A stretch of DNA of 64,000 bases from Tyto alba (GCF_018691265.1 NW_024881330.1:21294386-21358385); one strand, 5' to 3'; counted from the stretch's first letter, positions 1 to 12,613 are shown. The notes: generated by a model not told the origin, from the letters alone. Made by a program: numbers and translations.

Positions 1-3000
1 TATCACAAAATAACATATGATATTAGGTGGTAGAGACATGATAACTCCACTGGAAACAATGGTAATTACATAGTAAATCGTGTCAATGATACTGTATTAT
101 CTCCTAACTGTTCAATTAACTCGTGTCACCACTGCATACTATGTTTAGAAAGTTGCTGATGCAATATTTCCGTATCATAATTGCAAAGATAGTTGAAGAA
201 GATAGCACCCTATAATTTTAGAAAGTTCCTAATATTACTTGGTGAAACTATTTCTACTATGAAAAACAAACAAACATTGAGGTGAAGAATGAGACCTAAA
301 AACCTGGAAGACACCACTTGAAATGGGTACAGGTTGGCAAGACTGTCATCAAACAAATTACTCTTTCTTCTTTCATGCAAGGAATGAGACATTATTTCAC
401 AAATTGAATTCCAGTTGATATTTGTTCATCTAACCAAATGGCAAGAGCCCTCAGCCATCATTAAAACAATTACAAATTTAATCCCTCAAAAAAAGTAACT
501 CTTCCTGTGCTGTGCAGATAGTCTGATAAATATACATTACTTTATAGTAGGGGAATGTACATCAACTTTAAAATACTACAGACTGGGGGAAAAAAAATCA
601 GCTTTTCTGTAGCTCGTTCAAAGTGCTGCACTTTCACCAGTGACACAACTGGGCTTCTCATTTTCAGTCATACAAAACAAAAGTCCGGTGAGGTGGAAGG
701 AATTACTCAGACATAAATGGAATAAAGTGATGACAGGAAACACACAGAGCTATTTATCTTGTTATTGGCTTTTAATATTCAAGACTGTGGGATATGATTG
801 TTCTCTTCGAATGGTGTCATGTTCTGTTCATCCATACACCACTGCTTTGTAGTTCAAGTAGTTTATTCTTAACCACTAATTTTGCAAGTACAAAATTAAA
901 TCATCAGGTGGTACAAATCAGGTATAGCTAGACCAAAGCCAAGACAGACAAAAGGTGTTATGCTGATTTGCATCATCTTAAAATCTTGCTCAGCAATAGT
1001 CCTTTCTACGAAAGAAACGTCCAATATCTCTGAGTCAGTCCCTAAATACTGAACACTCTCTGTGATAAGGAAGCTTTGGAACACAGGCACTTATGAGACA
1101 ATGACAGTTGTCAAAATATCCCAGAGTGTCTTCATCAGGAGACTTGTGGCAATTAAAGCATGCTTTAGATTATGCAGCAACATTTACCTGCAACAGAAAC
1201 ACTTCTGAAGCATGAAGATGTTTTTGTTGTATTTTTCAATTTTCTGTTGTGACAATGCTATTTCATACAGCTTGTTTAGATTTAGAGCATCTCTTTCAAG
1301 GCCAACTCCACCTACTTTTTCATCTCTGCTCACACTAGTTTTGTGGTTATAAGAACACAAAGGAATCTGCATGAATTTAGTGCATGACTCATTTCCAGCA
1401 AATCAACACACATACTTTCAATTTGTTATGCATGAGAGATGTGTAAAACTATAGAGGTTTGGGCCTCCAGAGGACAAAATAAGCAAAATATGTAAGCACT
1501 GTATCTAAATCATAACTGAAGTTACACTCTAATTTTAACACACAGACTGTACAGTGAATTCACAAATAACAGGAAGGACTTTAAAGGTATCAGACCACAT
1601 CCTAGATTTGTCCTTGACTGTTCTAAGAATGTACCATGTAACTGTCATCTGTGGGGGCCAACCCATGCTCCCGTGGCATGACACACAGTTCAGGTGATGC
1701 TTCCACTCCTCCTTTCCTACAGCCTTCCTTCTTCCCCAGACAACGCTACTAATCTCCTGTGCGTGGCCCTGCCTGACTGCTTCCTCTGACGTTATAGATG
1801 TCACATTGGAAACTAAATTATTAGCAAATAAGGAAATAAAAAAAAAAAAAAACAAAAAACAAAAAACAAAACCACAAACAAAACACAAAGTTTAAACTCA
1901 GATCAAACCTCTTCCAAAACAGGGACCCCAATAAGGTAAGGTAAAAATTCCTCAAAACTCAATCTCTTTTGTGCTAATTAAGCATCTAAATTTTAGCTGT
2001 TTCTGGTCTTACATCCATTGAGTCACAGAATAAGAGTACAAGTACAAATGCAAGTGAAAAGTACGTCAATACATTCTCTCTGAATACATCAAAGAGAGAC
2101 AAAACCAGAAAATTCTCCCTCAGATTAGAAGTAATTTAGTAAATTGACCTAAAAGAATGCCGCACATTAAAAATTATAAAAAGGAAAATAGAAACCAGGT
2201 GCATTTTCCATTTCGAACAGCAAAACAGTGCAGTGGGAGGACTCCATGCTGCTCCAAATTGGGAGACTTTTTGGGGGATTTTGCTGTTTATAATGCATTT
2301 CTATTTCTCAATTTGGCAAATGTCTCAAAATAAACACGAGCTCAACTTTCTGAAAGTAGTTTGAATTATAGAACCACAAATCAGACAATCATTATGTGGT
2401 TCAATCCGTTGCCAACTTTTGAAACTAGCATAACAGATAACATCAAAGCTGAAATTTAAAAACAGTTGTTTTGGTTGTTTGGGGTTTTTTGGGTGGTGTT
2501 TTTTTTTTTTTTTTGGTTTTACCATCTTCTAGCATCCTCCATAGAACTTTTGAGAAACAAGACATTTCTTTTGAATCAGATATCCATTATCAATTTGGAC
2601 AGAGAGCGTCTGAACCAGTATTATCTGCAAATGATTTATGAGGGCAGGTATTTCTCTACCTGAGCATTTTAGTGAAACCATAAATATCAGTAGAGACAGA
2701 GGCTGGGATTCAAAGTAAAAAGCCTCGAAAAATATTTTATATGAGAAGCTACTTCCATCTGATGAAAATTTTAATACACCATTTATGAATTTTCATGTTA
2801 GCCAGATCTCTTCTCCTTTCTTGCTGATATTTTAAACATATTTACTATCAATACTAACCTATTAATATAAGCTACTGAACTAAGCCAACTGATCAGATGT
2901 CTTCCCATTGACTTCAACTAAGAATTCATCTGTGTCTGAAACATTATTCAGAAGAGCACATTCAATATGGCACTGTAAAATCAACATTTTAAATTGTTCA

Positions 3001-4211
3001 TGAGGAATATCCTCAAAAATCCTTAGAGAATTATCCCCTTTTCTGTTATGTAACCTACAACGTATTGAGTTTCAATAAGGCATTTACCCCTGGGAGTCAT
3101 CCATCTCCCCCTCTCTAAAATGTTGCCAGTAGTTCTTTCTCCTAAATGGAGAAGGATGGTTTAATGCAACAGCTTGATGATGTGAAGTACCTACCTCAGG
3201 GTGGACTAGGTATATCCAGCTCCTTTGGCCTTCTCTTCCAGACTCAGTTTGTTCAGACCTTGAAATTATATTGGAAGCACCATACAGCATTATTAATACA
3301 AAAATTCAAAACCAGTTTAATGACCATTTTGTTTTATAATAGGTTATTATGAATTTCCAACATAGTCTATTTTATGAAAAAGATAAAAAGAAGAAAGAAA
3401 AAAAAAAAAAAGCCTGTTCTCTGTGGAATTGATTTTTTAATAGTTAATTTTCTCTTGTAGATATTCAAGTTTTTCTTAGCTTCTTTTTTACCCTTTTCTT
3501 ATTTCTGTTTATTATTTCTATTCATTTATTTCTCAATTATTATTAGTTGGATCAAAAATATGTTTCTATAAATTGAAATGGAAAGAATCCTCTTTTATAG
3601 TGCTGTAAATGTGTTCAGCCAAAGCAAATGTTATGGAAAAGCATGTACCTACTAAAATTCAATTGTTAAAATAGAAATTTACACACATGCCTTTCAATAC
3701 ACTACCTTCATTAGGACATTTAGATACTTATCTAACAGTCAACTAGGATGTACACATGCTGGATTATATTCTGTATCTACAGTTCTAATAATGCATAAAT
3801 TAACTGTGTTTTCTACCAGATTTCAAAGTGTTGGAAACATAACAGTGAGTAAAACATCACATCTTCCTATTTAAGATATCAAGGTAATATTAGCCTTCTT
3901 TCATGGTTAAAATAAACCAAATTTAAAGTTTCTCAGTTTTATGCAGCTCAGGTTGGGCTTGACTTTAGAATTTAACTTCCAACATGTTTTTTATTCACCA
4001 GTGAAGCCCTTTACCTGTGAAAACTAGGTCCTAGACACCCAGAATAGAGCATCAGAAAATCAAGGTCAAATTTTAGGCATCAGGGAGCTGGCCAGTATCA
4101 CAGAGGCAATAACTCAGTATTCTCATTTTTTATATTATGCTTTTACAACTCCGAAACCATCTGGGTTTTCCATCATCCATTTTGAAAATTGAAGAGAATA
4201 GAGTTTTGTTA
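1..4211. other. Plain AT-rich intronic sequence with A/T runs
   Basis: No exon, RNA gene or intact repeat is recognisable. It contains an A-rich run at 1838-1890 (A15 followed by CAAAAAA units), a T/G-rich stretch at 2466-2520 with 16 consecutive T, and an A-rich tract at 3375-3411. A short piece at 2904-2920 (CCATTGACTTCAACTA) resembles the core of ancient amniote MITE-like repeats but is too short to assign. Confidence 0.6.
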
Positions 4212-4263
4212 GTTTTCTATAATACATAATGTATTGTAGAAAACACATTACAGCTGTAATGTG
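4212..4263. repeat. Two abutting palindromes
   Basis: Arms 4212-4227 and 4229-4244 are inverted copies matching at 15 of 16 positions around a single central base. They are followed, sharing one base, by a perfect 20-bp palindrome at 4244-4263 centred on the E-box CAGCTG. Together they form a double hairpin of 52 bp. No flanking duplication or longer mobile element was recognised. It could be a remnant of a MITE, a cruciform-prone site, or chance in AT-rich DNA, although the combined perfection makes pure chance unattractive. Confidence 0.8.
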
Positions 4264-6240
4264 CTTATGATTTCTTTGCCTGTATGGTTAGTGTTATACT
4301 TATTCATGATAACACAATAAATATAATATTGCCCAAGCAATCCAGGGAAACAACTTTCACCATGGTGAAGACCCCATTAGGAAGAACTGCAGGACCTAAC
4401 TCAGATTTCCTTCCTCATATTTATTGTGTAAGGGAACATACATGGAATCCACTCTACTGGTTGTAGAAGAGTTCATGAAAGGCAAAAGAGAAGCCCACAA
4501 GCCTTTCACACCCATTTTTAGTTCATCACTGAATGGTGTGTTCATCTCAGAGACTCTAAATCCTTCCTGTCAAAATATAAAGGGTTCAGTCAGGGCCGGT
4601 AATCCAGCGCCAGAAGGAGGAGGAGGAAGAAATAAATGAACAAACTGCCTCAATAAGAGTGTAAAAGAAAGAGGAGGCTGCCACTGCAGTGGCGCTGCAC
4701 AAAAATACTTAGAACATCCTGCAAGTAGCAATATGGAAACATTGTGATGAAAAAATGCTACATTTTGTTAATGTATGGCTATGCCTTAACATAAATATAT
4801 AAAATAAAACACAGGAATTGACAGAAAAAAACATATTCTTTGTGTACAGCTACAAATAACCATATTTACGATTGATGGGTTTTGCATAATCCTATAAAAA
4901 AGATATTATGATACACAGGATTTTAGTAATACAGTAACTAGAGTGAACAAGAAAACCATTTTCCATCAAATTACTGCCTCCTTCTCCCTAAAAAGTATCT
5001 GACTAAAGCAGAGATAATGTAAAGTTCAGCTATCAAAAATGGCTTCATTAAGAACTTTAATGAAGCACATGGGAGCCATTTATTGACTCCTCAACTATTA
5101 AGACATAGCATTATTACTGCTTTAATAGTATTTCCATTTTCATTTAGGAAATAACTAATCAAGGGATCAATGTACCAAAGACTTTATTTTCTCTCCCATG
5201 GGTCACTGAAAGTACATTTTTTAAAATGCAAAAAACGTAAAGGCAATTCCCCCCAGTGCCATATCACATAAGCAATTTAAAGAAATAACAAGGAATGTTA
5301 AAGGTCAATGGCTCCTGATCTAAGCCATGTTATAAAACAAATGAAAATTGTTCGTGGTAATTCTACCTTTCTGGTGGAAGTAAGAGATCGCTTTCACATC
5401 AAAGAGGCTTACCTCCAAAGTATGCAAAGCACCTCCACCCTGACCTGCTGTCAACCTGTGAGACATTTCTATTTCTCAGCCTCACTTAGAATGCAAACTA
5501 CTGTTTTCCTGGTAGTTCTCACAGCTCCACTTCCTTTGAGGTACAGTTGTGTAGCCAAAGAACCCAATCAGATAACATCCATTTACATATTTATAAAGTC
5601 TCCTGTAAAATCTCCTATCAATTGTTGCCACTATATATAGCCCTTTCAAAGTATCTTGTGGGCACAAGCGCTCCACTGCACTGCTCCCTTCAGGAGTCCA
5701 GATATATCGTATAATGTGATTTCAATGTAAATGTGGCCCATCACACAATCATACCACTTCACAAACTCTTTTCTGCTGGGGTAGCTTAAATCTAAACACA
5801 CTCAAGCAGCTTGCTGCACTGGAGCAAGATTTCCTCCACATAAAAAAAGTCAAAACCCCCAACACAACAATGCCAAGGAAAAAAAAATCTGAACATTTTC
5901 TGCAGAAAGATGGGCCGTCTCCAAATCCTTGTGCCCTATCAGACAAATTAAAGTAAATCAAGCATGAAATGAAGCAGAAGAGCCCCGAGATAAGGCTCCT
6001 TTAAGTCGTTTACAGATTAGGATAGAGAGAGGTGCATCTGGTCTCTGGCAGTGAAGGAGGCCAGTTTCTCATCTCACAATAGCAGCCTGTGTATAGGATT
6101 ACCTTACCTTGTCACTGACAAGGGAAAAAGCGCCTGCAAAATGTCTCTAACTAACTTCCTAATGTTCCCAGCTAAGTTCTCTTATTAAAGTATTAACTGT
6201 TACAATGATAGAAATAAATTTTGATAAAACAAAATAAAAA
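4264..6240. other. Intronic sequence, no gene recognised
   Basis: Apart from the hairpin near 5.04 kb I see no repeat family or exon. Around 5300-5760 the base composition is more balanced and there is a CCAATCAGATAA stretch near 5565 and TATATATAG near 5633, giving promoter-like words, but without further support these are only words. The 110-codon open frame at 5308-5640 has no recognisable similarity. Confidence 0.5.
5037..5081. repeat. Nested inverted repeat (hairpin)
   Basis: Inner arms GCTTCATTAA (5042-5051) and TTAATGAAGC (5057-5066) are perfect over 10 bp with a 5-base loop. Outer arms AAATGGC (5037-5043) and GCCATTT (5075-5081) enclose them. The two pairings overlap at the left side, so they are alternatives rather than one continuous stem. 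Confidence 0.75.
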
Positions 6241-6274
6241 CAGACACTAGTCTGATTTATGAGCTGGTCAGACA

Positions 6275-6600
6275 CTGATAAACTGGAGGCTCTGCTACCA
6301 GCAGATGAGCCTCTTCGCTTATCAGTCAGGATTTCACTGCTAGAGACAGCAGATAACTTTCCAACTGGAATTAGTGATTCGGTGAACTGTGTGTTACTGG
6401 TTGGACTGGTGCTCTAGCAGCACCTAAAAGGGACTCTTGTGTTATCAGATGGGATTTTGTGCTGCACGCAGCAAGACATTTCCCCGCTGGAAGTGCCAGC
6501 TGAGCTCAGAGGTCTGCACAGCTAATGGTTAAACTGGTGCTCCCGCCATGGCAAACCAGCCTCTCTCCTCTTATCAGCTGCCATTCAGCTTCTACAAATT
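6275..6600. repeat. Diverged tandem repeat, three copies of about 125 bp with GATA-type cores
   Basis: Three copies can be aligned by eye. AACTGG-type starts lie at 6280, 6403 (as GGACTGG) and 6531, and the shared core TTATCAG at 6319-6325, 6442-6448 and 6571-6577, so the period is 123-129 bp. Between copies 1 and 2 the blocks CTCTT..NTTATCAG..GGATTT and the later TTTCC..CTGGAA also match. TTATCA is the reverse complement of the GATA-factor site TGATAA. Further WGATAR matches lie at 6226 (TGATAA), 6276 (TGATAA) and 6351 (AGATAA). The third copy also joins the GATA core to a CAGCTG E-box (6574-6579). The copies are strongly diverged, so the duplication is old. It may be an ancient minisatellite or a duplicated regulatory module. 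Confidence 0.75.
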
Positions 6601-6605
6601 GGAGG

Positions 6606-6658
6606 CCTGCCTTCCTGCCCGCTGCCTGCCTTCCTTCCTGCCTTCCTTCCTTCCTTCC
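6606..6658 (+). repeat. (CCTT)n / CTGCCTTC pyrimidine microsatellite
   Basis: Imperfect CCTT and CCTGCCTT units make an almost pure pyrimidine strand, immediately after the third GATA-core repeat and at the left edge of the GC-rich block. It keeps several overlapping reading frames open by chance. Confidence 0.9.
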
Positions 6659-6864
6659 GCAGGAAAACGTGTTTCTCCTGCAGCACCATCGCCCTCTTCT
6701 GCAACTCCCCTGTGGCCCCTTCACCTAAACCCTGCAGCCCCAGGGGTCACCCGGCCCCTTTTCCCCCACCGCTGCAGCTCCACAGGTGGCCCGTCTCCCA
6801 CTGTGCCCCTGCTGTTGCGGTGCACTGCCCTGTGGGTCAGAGATGCCCCAGGCTGTGCCCAGGC

Positions 6865-6915
6865 CCCACACCCACCCGGGTCCCACACCCACCCGGGTCC
6901 CACGCCCGCCTGGGC
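6865..6915. repeat. 17-bp minisatellite, three copies
   Basis: Unit CCCACACCCACCCGGGT occurs perfectly at 6865-6881 and 6882-6898, and a third copy with substitutions follows at 6899-6915. It lies inside the GC-rich block. Confidence 0.92.
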
Positions 6916-7020
6916 CGTGGCAGATGGCACAGTCCCCTTGGAGCAGGGCGGGCCATGGGAGTGCTTCAGCTGGCCCCCCGGTCTGCAGGGGTAAGGCAGT
7001 CCGACAGCCTCTTCATTTCC

Positions 7021-10000
7021 ATCCACCTCCACCCCACTGTGCTCAACACTTTGGAATTTGGATAGGAATACCCTGCTAAATGAAACTGCTCCAGATGTGC
7101 CCCTAGTTTTGCTGTTGTGGGCTATCCTGCAAATGCAATGACCGCTCTGGGTACAAAGACATGTCCTAGAGCTTAAACAAACAAAAGTAAAGGCTCTCTA
7201 GGAACTGCAGCAGTAATAAAACACCATTATTTAATAAGAAGAAAGCAGGCAGATTCAAGATATAACATACTCATAGATGGATGTGTACAAAGCCATCTTC
7301 AAAGAAGTGAAGTAACAAATCAACTTACAATTAGTGCTTGCTTTATAACTTCCACCTTTTAGTTCTTTTTGTGAATACTGGAAAAATATAAAAAATACAC
7401 AGTCTGGATACCAAAACAGCACCATACAAAAAGAAAAAAATACGCTTCACTCCTTAAAGACATCTTACATCACCTATTCTTACATAAAGAATAAAGACCT
7501 ATAGGCTCTCTAGTTCCAGTGACAATGTATGTATTATGTGCTTGGAAGGTGAAAACACATAGTATAATGCTTTTTAATTTACTGAAACTCTAGAATGAAA
7601 AAAAAATCTCTCACCATTACAGTAGCATAAACTAGTACTAGATCAAGATAGCACTACTTTACCCTCAAAGATCTAAAGAAAGGGTGCACATACACCTTTT
7701 TTGTCAAATGAGAATATTTAGAAATAGAGTTGCGTATTTGTTCCTGATACAGAAAGAATAAGACAGAAATGACCCAGAAAGCAGAATATAATTTTACTGA
7801 ACTAATCCAGAAAGAATGTAGGGCAGGATAGCAGGAAGTATGAAATTGTCCTTCAGGCTTTAACTGCCAGACCCTAAACCGATGCTGCTTCAGGAAATCT
7901 TTCTAAATGTATGAAAAAAAGGAAGGCAGAAGGCACTGCGCCTTACCCCAGAGCCCTTTCTCCACTAATCTTTCACATCACACTGAACTCCTTACTCTTC
8001 CTGCACATTCTGGATATTTGTAATAACATCTCCAGTTCCACACAATGTTCAACCCAACCAAACTGAGCTGGGTCCTGACCCTCCTACTCCTACACTCTGA
8101 CTTCTCTGAAGCAATGATATCCCTTTACTTGCCTTGTATACCACACACTCAGTAAGTTTTAGAGGATCGGGGTTTTATTTTCTTTTTGCAGACTATTACT
8201 GACTTTTCAGTAGCCAGGCATCACTCGCTGCTATTAAAATTAAAAATATGACATATTATCACCCAAATATCTCATGAACTAACTGTAAGTGTTACAAACA
8301 GGACAGGTGGATGAAATTATGCATAGAAACACTCTCATAGGAGCCAACTTTATCCTTTCAAGAGACTGTCTGGGCAAGGGAAAGGCAAATGAAATTTCTT
8401 TCCTCACTGACTGTCAAGACTAATTTCATCTGTCCCCAGCACTTTCAACCACAACCCCTCCTTCCCAATGAGATAGATGTATTTCTGTTTATATGTTAAA
8501 AATAATGCCACTTCTCATTTCACTCCTTCTTACGTACTTTTAAAAATATACACTGCACCAATGCCATATCTTATGTTGACACATATGATGAAACCATGAT
8601 GAAAAATTATAAGCGAGTGTCTTACTCTGCATTTTGTATGAATGAATGACCCAAAAGGTAGAAGTATCCAAGCTCTCTGTGTGAGATTAACACACCTGAT
8701 TTGCAGCTGGTGCTCTTTTTGGAGGCATACACCAGTGAAATGTGAAGGCACTGTAAAACACAGATGTGATTTACTAATGTTTTACACTCATTTATTTACA
8801 TTAATTTTGCTGTTGGCACAGATCTACAAAGGGTATGGGGCAAAGGAAGAATAAAGTATTTATATTTGTACCCCAAAATTATTCTCAGTGAACCGAGGTA
8901 ATATAATTCTCTTCTGTGCAAAGAACTAATATATTTACACATCTGTGACCAATTGATGATATCTAACAAGCACTCATTGCTTGCTGCTTTCAAATAATAA
9001 ATTAACTTAAATTATGCCAAAAAAAAAAAGATAAGGGGCATGCTTTATTTTCCTATTTATTAATACTATGAGAAGGTAACATGTTTACATGATATTTATA
9101 CTGCTCTTATTTTTCAAGTAGACTCATAAAACTTTTAGAACAAATTTTTGTCACCTCATTGTATCAGAAAGATCCAAAACTGATTCATGCCACACAAAAA
9201 GTGCAAATATTTGATCCATAAAATAAAAGTTACTCTTTATTCAATAATATGCTATATTATGTAACACAATTTTGCATAAGTTCCTTTAAAAGCTGAAACC
9301 ACTGCCATTTCCAAAAACGCTTCCAAACTTGACAGTGCCTCTGCACCTTATACGCAAACCAGATTCTTTGAGTCATGTATGACTTAGTACAGGATACTGT
9401 TATAATAAATGATATGGATATTAATGTTATTAAATGATAATAAGTGACAACTGTATGAAATCACGTCTTATTAATTACAGTGCTGATTAACTGCTATTTA
9501 GATTCTTGTTAAAAAAACAAAGGAGCTGCAGCAGTTCTAGATTCATCAGTAGTTTTGATGATCTTTACTAGTCAGTATTAACAGTGTGGTAAATAATAAA
9601 CTGTAATATGACCCTGTTTAGGCATAAATGCAAGGTAATAGATGGCATTTAGTCCGCTGGCTTCTATCAACAAACCAACAACAGCATTATACTGTCTTCC
9701 AATTTTTACCATGAAATAGACAGTTGACCACCACAATAATTCACAACTATTTTTTCTGTTCTCTTCTCACAACATTCAACAGCAGTGAGGAAGGTTTCAG
9801 AATGCTTATGGATCTCATATGCTAAAATGAACTCCACAGATTAATGAAAACACAAAATGCTGCTGTACTTTCAGTTTTATAAGAATATTACCTAGTACAA
9901 AACTTCTGATGAGAGATCCTCAAAGCCATGGGGATCTGCAACGCAAACATAAATTTTCTCAGATAATCTAGTACACCAAAGAAATGCAAAGATCTATGCT

Positions 10001-12330
10001 GGTTACGTCAGCCATCAAGATGACACTGACATTGAATTTTCTGTAATTGGCACAATGAAAGTAAGTGATGTGATGCAGTTAGTATCATATCCAACCATGT
10101 TGACTCCCAGTTTCAACAGGCAGTTCCTGTTTACAGCTGGGTCAGTAGCAGGTCATTGTCAAGATGAATGAAGAGCAAGGCTTGAGTTCATACTTCAGGG
10201 TCCACAAGATGCCATATGCACTTATACTACACTATAGTACTTAAGGTAAAACTCATTTTCAAGTATGAACCTCTAACCAAATATGAAACAATTTAATGAT
10301 TTACCCAGTCTAACCAGAATCCATTTTAACCCTGCAAAACTTTTGCTATTCCTTAGCAATACCTTATTAGAGCTACAAACAATATTCAAACACCTTATAA
10401 TAAGAATTGAGCTATGAAAAGTCATGAGCTTAATTTCATTGATTTATACAATAAAGCAGATTTAAACTGACGCACACACTTCCAAACAAAAACCACACAG
10501 TGGAAGACAATTGAATGCATTATACAATGAATATTTTTACAATACCTTATGACATACTAATTTTATCTGAAATATGGTGTTATTTTTCTAACAGGCTTAG
10601 GTTATGATTTTAAACAGGATTTTATATATTTAAAGTAGAATTATAAAATAGTCATGGTGGATTGAACTCTGTTCCTATACAGTAGATCTGATTTAACTGA
10701 AGCAAAGCTGGTACAAATAAGAAATCTTTGAAGAATGCAAACTGTTACCAGCAGTTCTAATAGACTAAGTGCATGCAGGATGATCAAGTTTGATAGACTG
10801 TGTAAGCTCATATATTTAAATCAGCAACACATGCAGCAACTTAAGAGAAGGCAAAATTTTTACCCTAGGTTGTCTTTCTTAAGTTCTTGTGCCAAAGTGA
10901 CAACTGGGTTTTACCATTCTGAATGTATGTCTACTTTGTATAGTCCTGTGGGATAGAGGTAGTTGAGGTAGCATGAACATGAGTATCCTAAGTCGCAGAA
11001 ATAGTCTAACTGGGGCATCACAGAGATATGCAGGTTAAATTAGCCTTACTAATTTATTTTTTCTTTCTTTTCTCCTTCCCTAAGTTAGACTCACCTAATT
11101 ACATTAAAACCATTGTTATTTAACTAAATAACAGTTTTTCTCCCCAAATCAAATTTCTCTAAATTTCTTAGGAAGCATGTATATTAAGTTTCAAATATAG
11201 ACAGTCTAATGCAAAGCAGCTTAGAGAATTAATTATCAGAAAGACATAGGAAGACCCATTTAGGTGAAATTATGTATTATCATGAACATACAGGAACGCA
11301 CATTTTTAACTGCTATCATCCAAGACTCTCAAGCTTTTTTGAGACATGACCATACACCCCACTAGTGCTTCCATATAGTTTTCATAGCAGGCATACTAAA
11401 TAAACTTTTCAGTTAAAACAGAACTCATTCAACATCTTTGTAAACTTGTACTTGAAGGAATCTAGACTAAAGTACTTATGATAAAGAGTGCTGAAGACAG
11501 CCCATCAGTCTAGAGCTCAGGATAGAAACAGACAGGAACAAGGAACAAACAAGTCGCTCTGTGCCACCGTCAGTGGTCTTTGTTGGATGAAGCGTGTACT
11601 TTGCACATTAGAAGAACTAAACTGTATTTGTGTTCAAATAAAACAATACACAAACTAAACAAAATGAAGAATGGAACCCTTAAACATTCAGCTGCTCTCT
11701 CAACAGTCTCTATAATAACTCTTAAAAAGCACAATAACTAGTATTATTATGCTAAGCAGTACCTATTCATAAAGCAGCATACAGTGCTTCCCTCCATAAG
11801 CTCATGGTCTTATGAACACTTGAAAAACCTACAAATACTTGTTTTAACAAACCTACAAATATATTCAAGTGTTCTTGACTATACATGCTTGCAGCACTGA
11901 AGCCATTTCTAAGAGGGGGGATCTAAAAAATTTATCATGCAACTATTATTCATCAAAAAATTGTCAGTTATTTTCACTTCAAAGATACAAGTGCATTTCC
12001 CTCCCACCTCTATCTTGCAGGTATTAGTAAAACAGATTGTCTCATTTTCTCTCTTTGTATAGATTGCATATTTAATGCCAATCAGTTTACTAATTACTCC
12101 AAAGCTAAAATGAAACCTATATTTATACAGGGAGATGAGGGTTCATTTATTCCTTGCTCTCAGGGCTCTGACACTTGAAGTACGGTGAGAGGGGGAGCAG
12201 TGGAAAAGGGAGGAAATTTTTAAAAATGGTTTGGTTCCAAATACTCTAATTCCCATTAGAAGCATACAACTACTTTATCTTTCTTCTTTTGCCATTAATT
12301 ACAAATAAATTCATCTTTCTCTTATGAAGC
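7021..12330. other. Intronic sequence, no gene or repeat family recognised
   Basis: AT-rich DNA with scattered short A and T runs. I found no CR1 termini, LTR, exon with splice context or RNA gene on either strand. The small open frames here (60-73 codons) look like chance. Confidence 0.55.
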
Positions 12331-12337
12331 CTGAAGT

Positions 12338-12560
12338 TTGTTGTTGTTGTTAGATGAGTTGCATTCAAACTCCAACAAAAAAGATGAAGCCAACATTGAA
12401 ATTCATCTCACAGTCCAGAATTTACTTAACGGCCAGCCTGTGCGCTGTGATAAACGGAATGATGATCCGGCAACATGTCTTTATCCATGGTTTGCTTTAA
12501 TTAACGCCGGCTTGTTTGTTGAAAAGATGATTAATATGCCAATGAAAATTGCATAATTGA
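12338..12560. promoter_or_regulatory. Candidate conserved non-coding element
   Basis: Six CpGs lie within 80 bp (12430-12509) in a neighbourhood where CpG is otherwise rare, together with homeodomain-like words (TTTAATTAACG, GATGATTAATATG, CATAATTGAA) and one TGATAA (12448-12453). Such CpG retention in AT-rich intron suggests constraint or lack of methylation. A 72-codon open frame on the plus strand also spans it, but I recognise no protein family, so a regulatory element is the preferred reading. This is inferred from composition alone. Confidence 0.4.
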
Positions 12561-12613
12561 ATACCACAACACTGGCACAATCAGAAAGACACATGCAGTT
12601 TTTTGATTAACAT

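Larger units (their letters stand above)
6541..7020. promoter_or_regulatory. GC-rich, CpG-containing block; possible small CpG island
   Basis: Within otherwise AT-rich intron this 480-bp block is strongly GC-rich and holds 17 CpG dinucleotides by my count, including CCCGGG twice and GGGCGGG at 6947-6953. It lies about 42 kb downstream of the ZFPM2 exon in transcript order. It could be a small CpG island with regulatory or internal-promoter activity, or simply a GC-rich minisatellite expansion. Several long overlapping open frames cross it on both strands (up to 148 codons at 6548-6994); they have low-complexity Pro/Ala/Ser-rich translations and are explained by the scarcity of stop codons in GC-rich DNA. 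Confidence 0.5.

Noticed and set aside
3096..3290. Minus-strand frame that looked like part of a retroelement or processed gene
   Set aside because: No alignable motif to CR1, retroviral pol or a host protein could be identified.
5565..5690. CCAAT and TATA-like words suggesting a promoter on the plus strand
   Set aside because: Spacing is loose, there is no CpG enrichment, no downstream exon and such words are frequent in AT-rich DNA.
6548..6994. 148-codon plus-strand open frame, with overlapping long frames on both strands
   Set aside because: It crosses a CCTT microsatellite and a 17-bp minisatellite in GC-rich DNA; the translation is Pro/Ala/Ser-rich low complexity with no recognisable domain, and every frame is open because stops are rare here.
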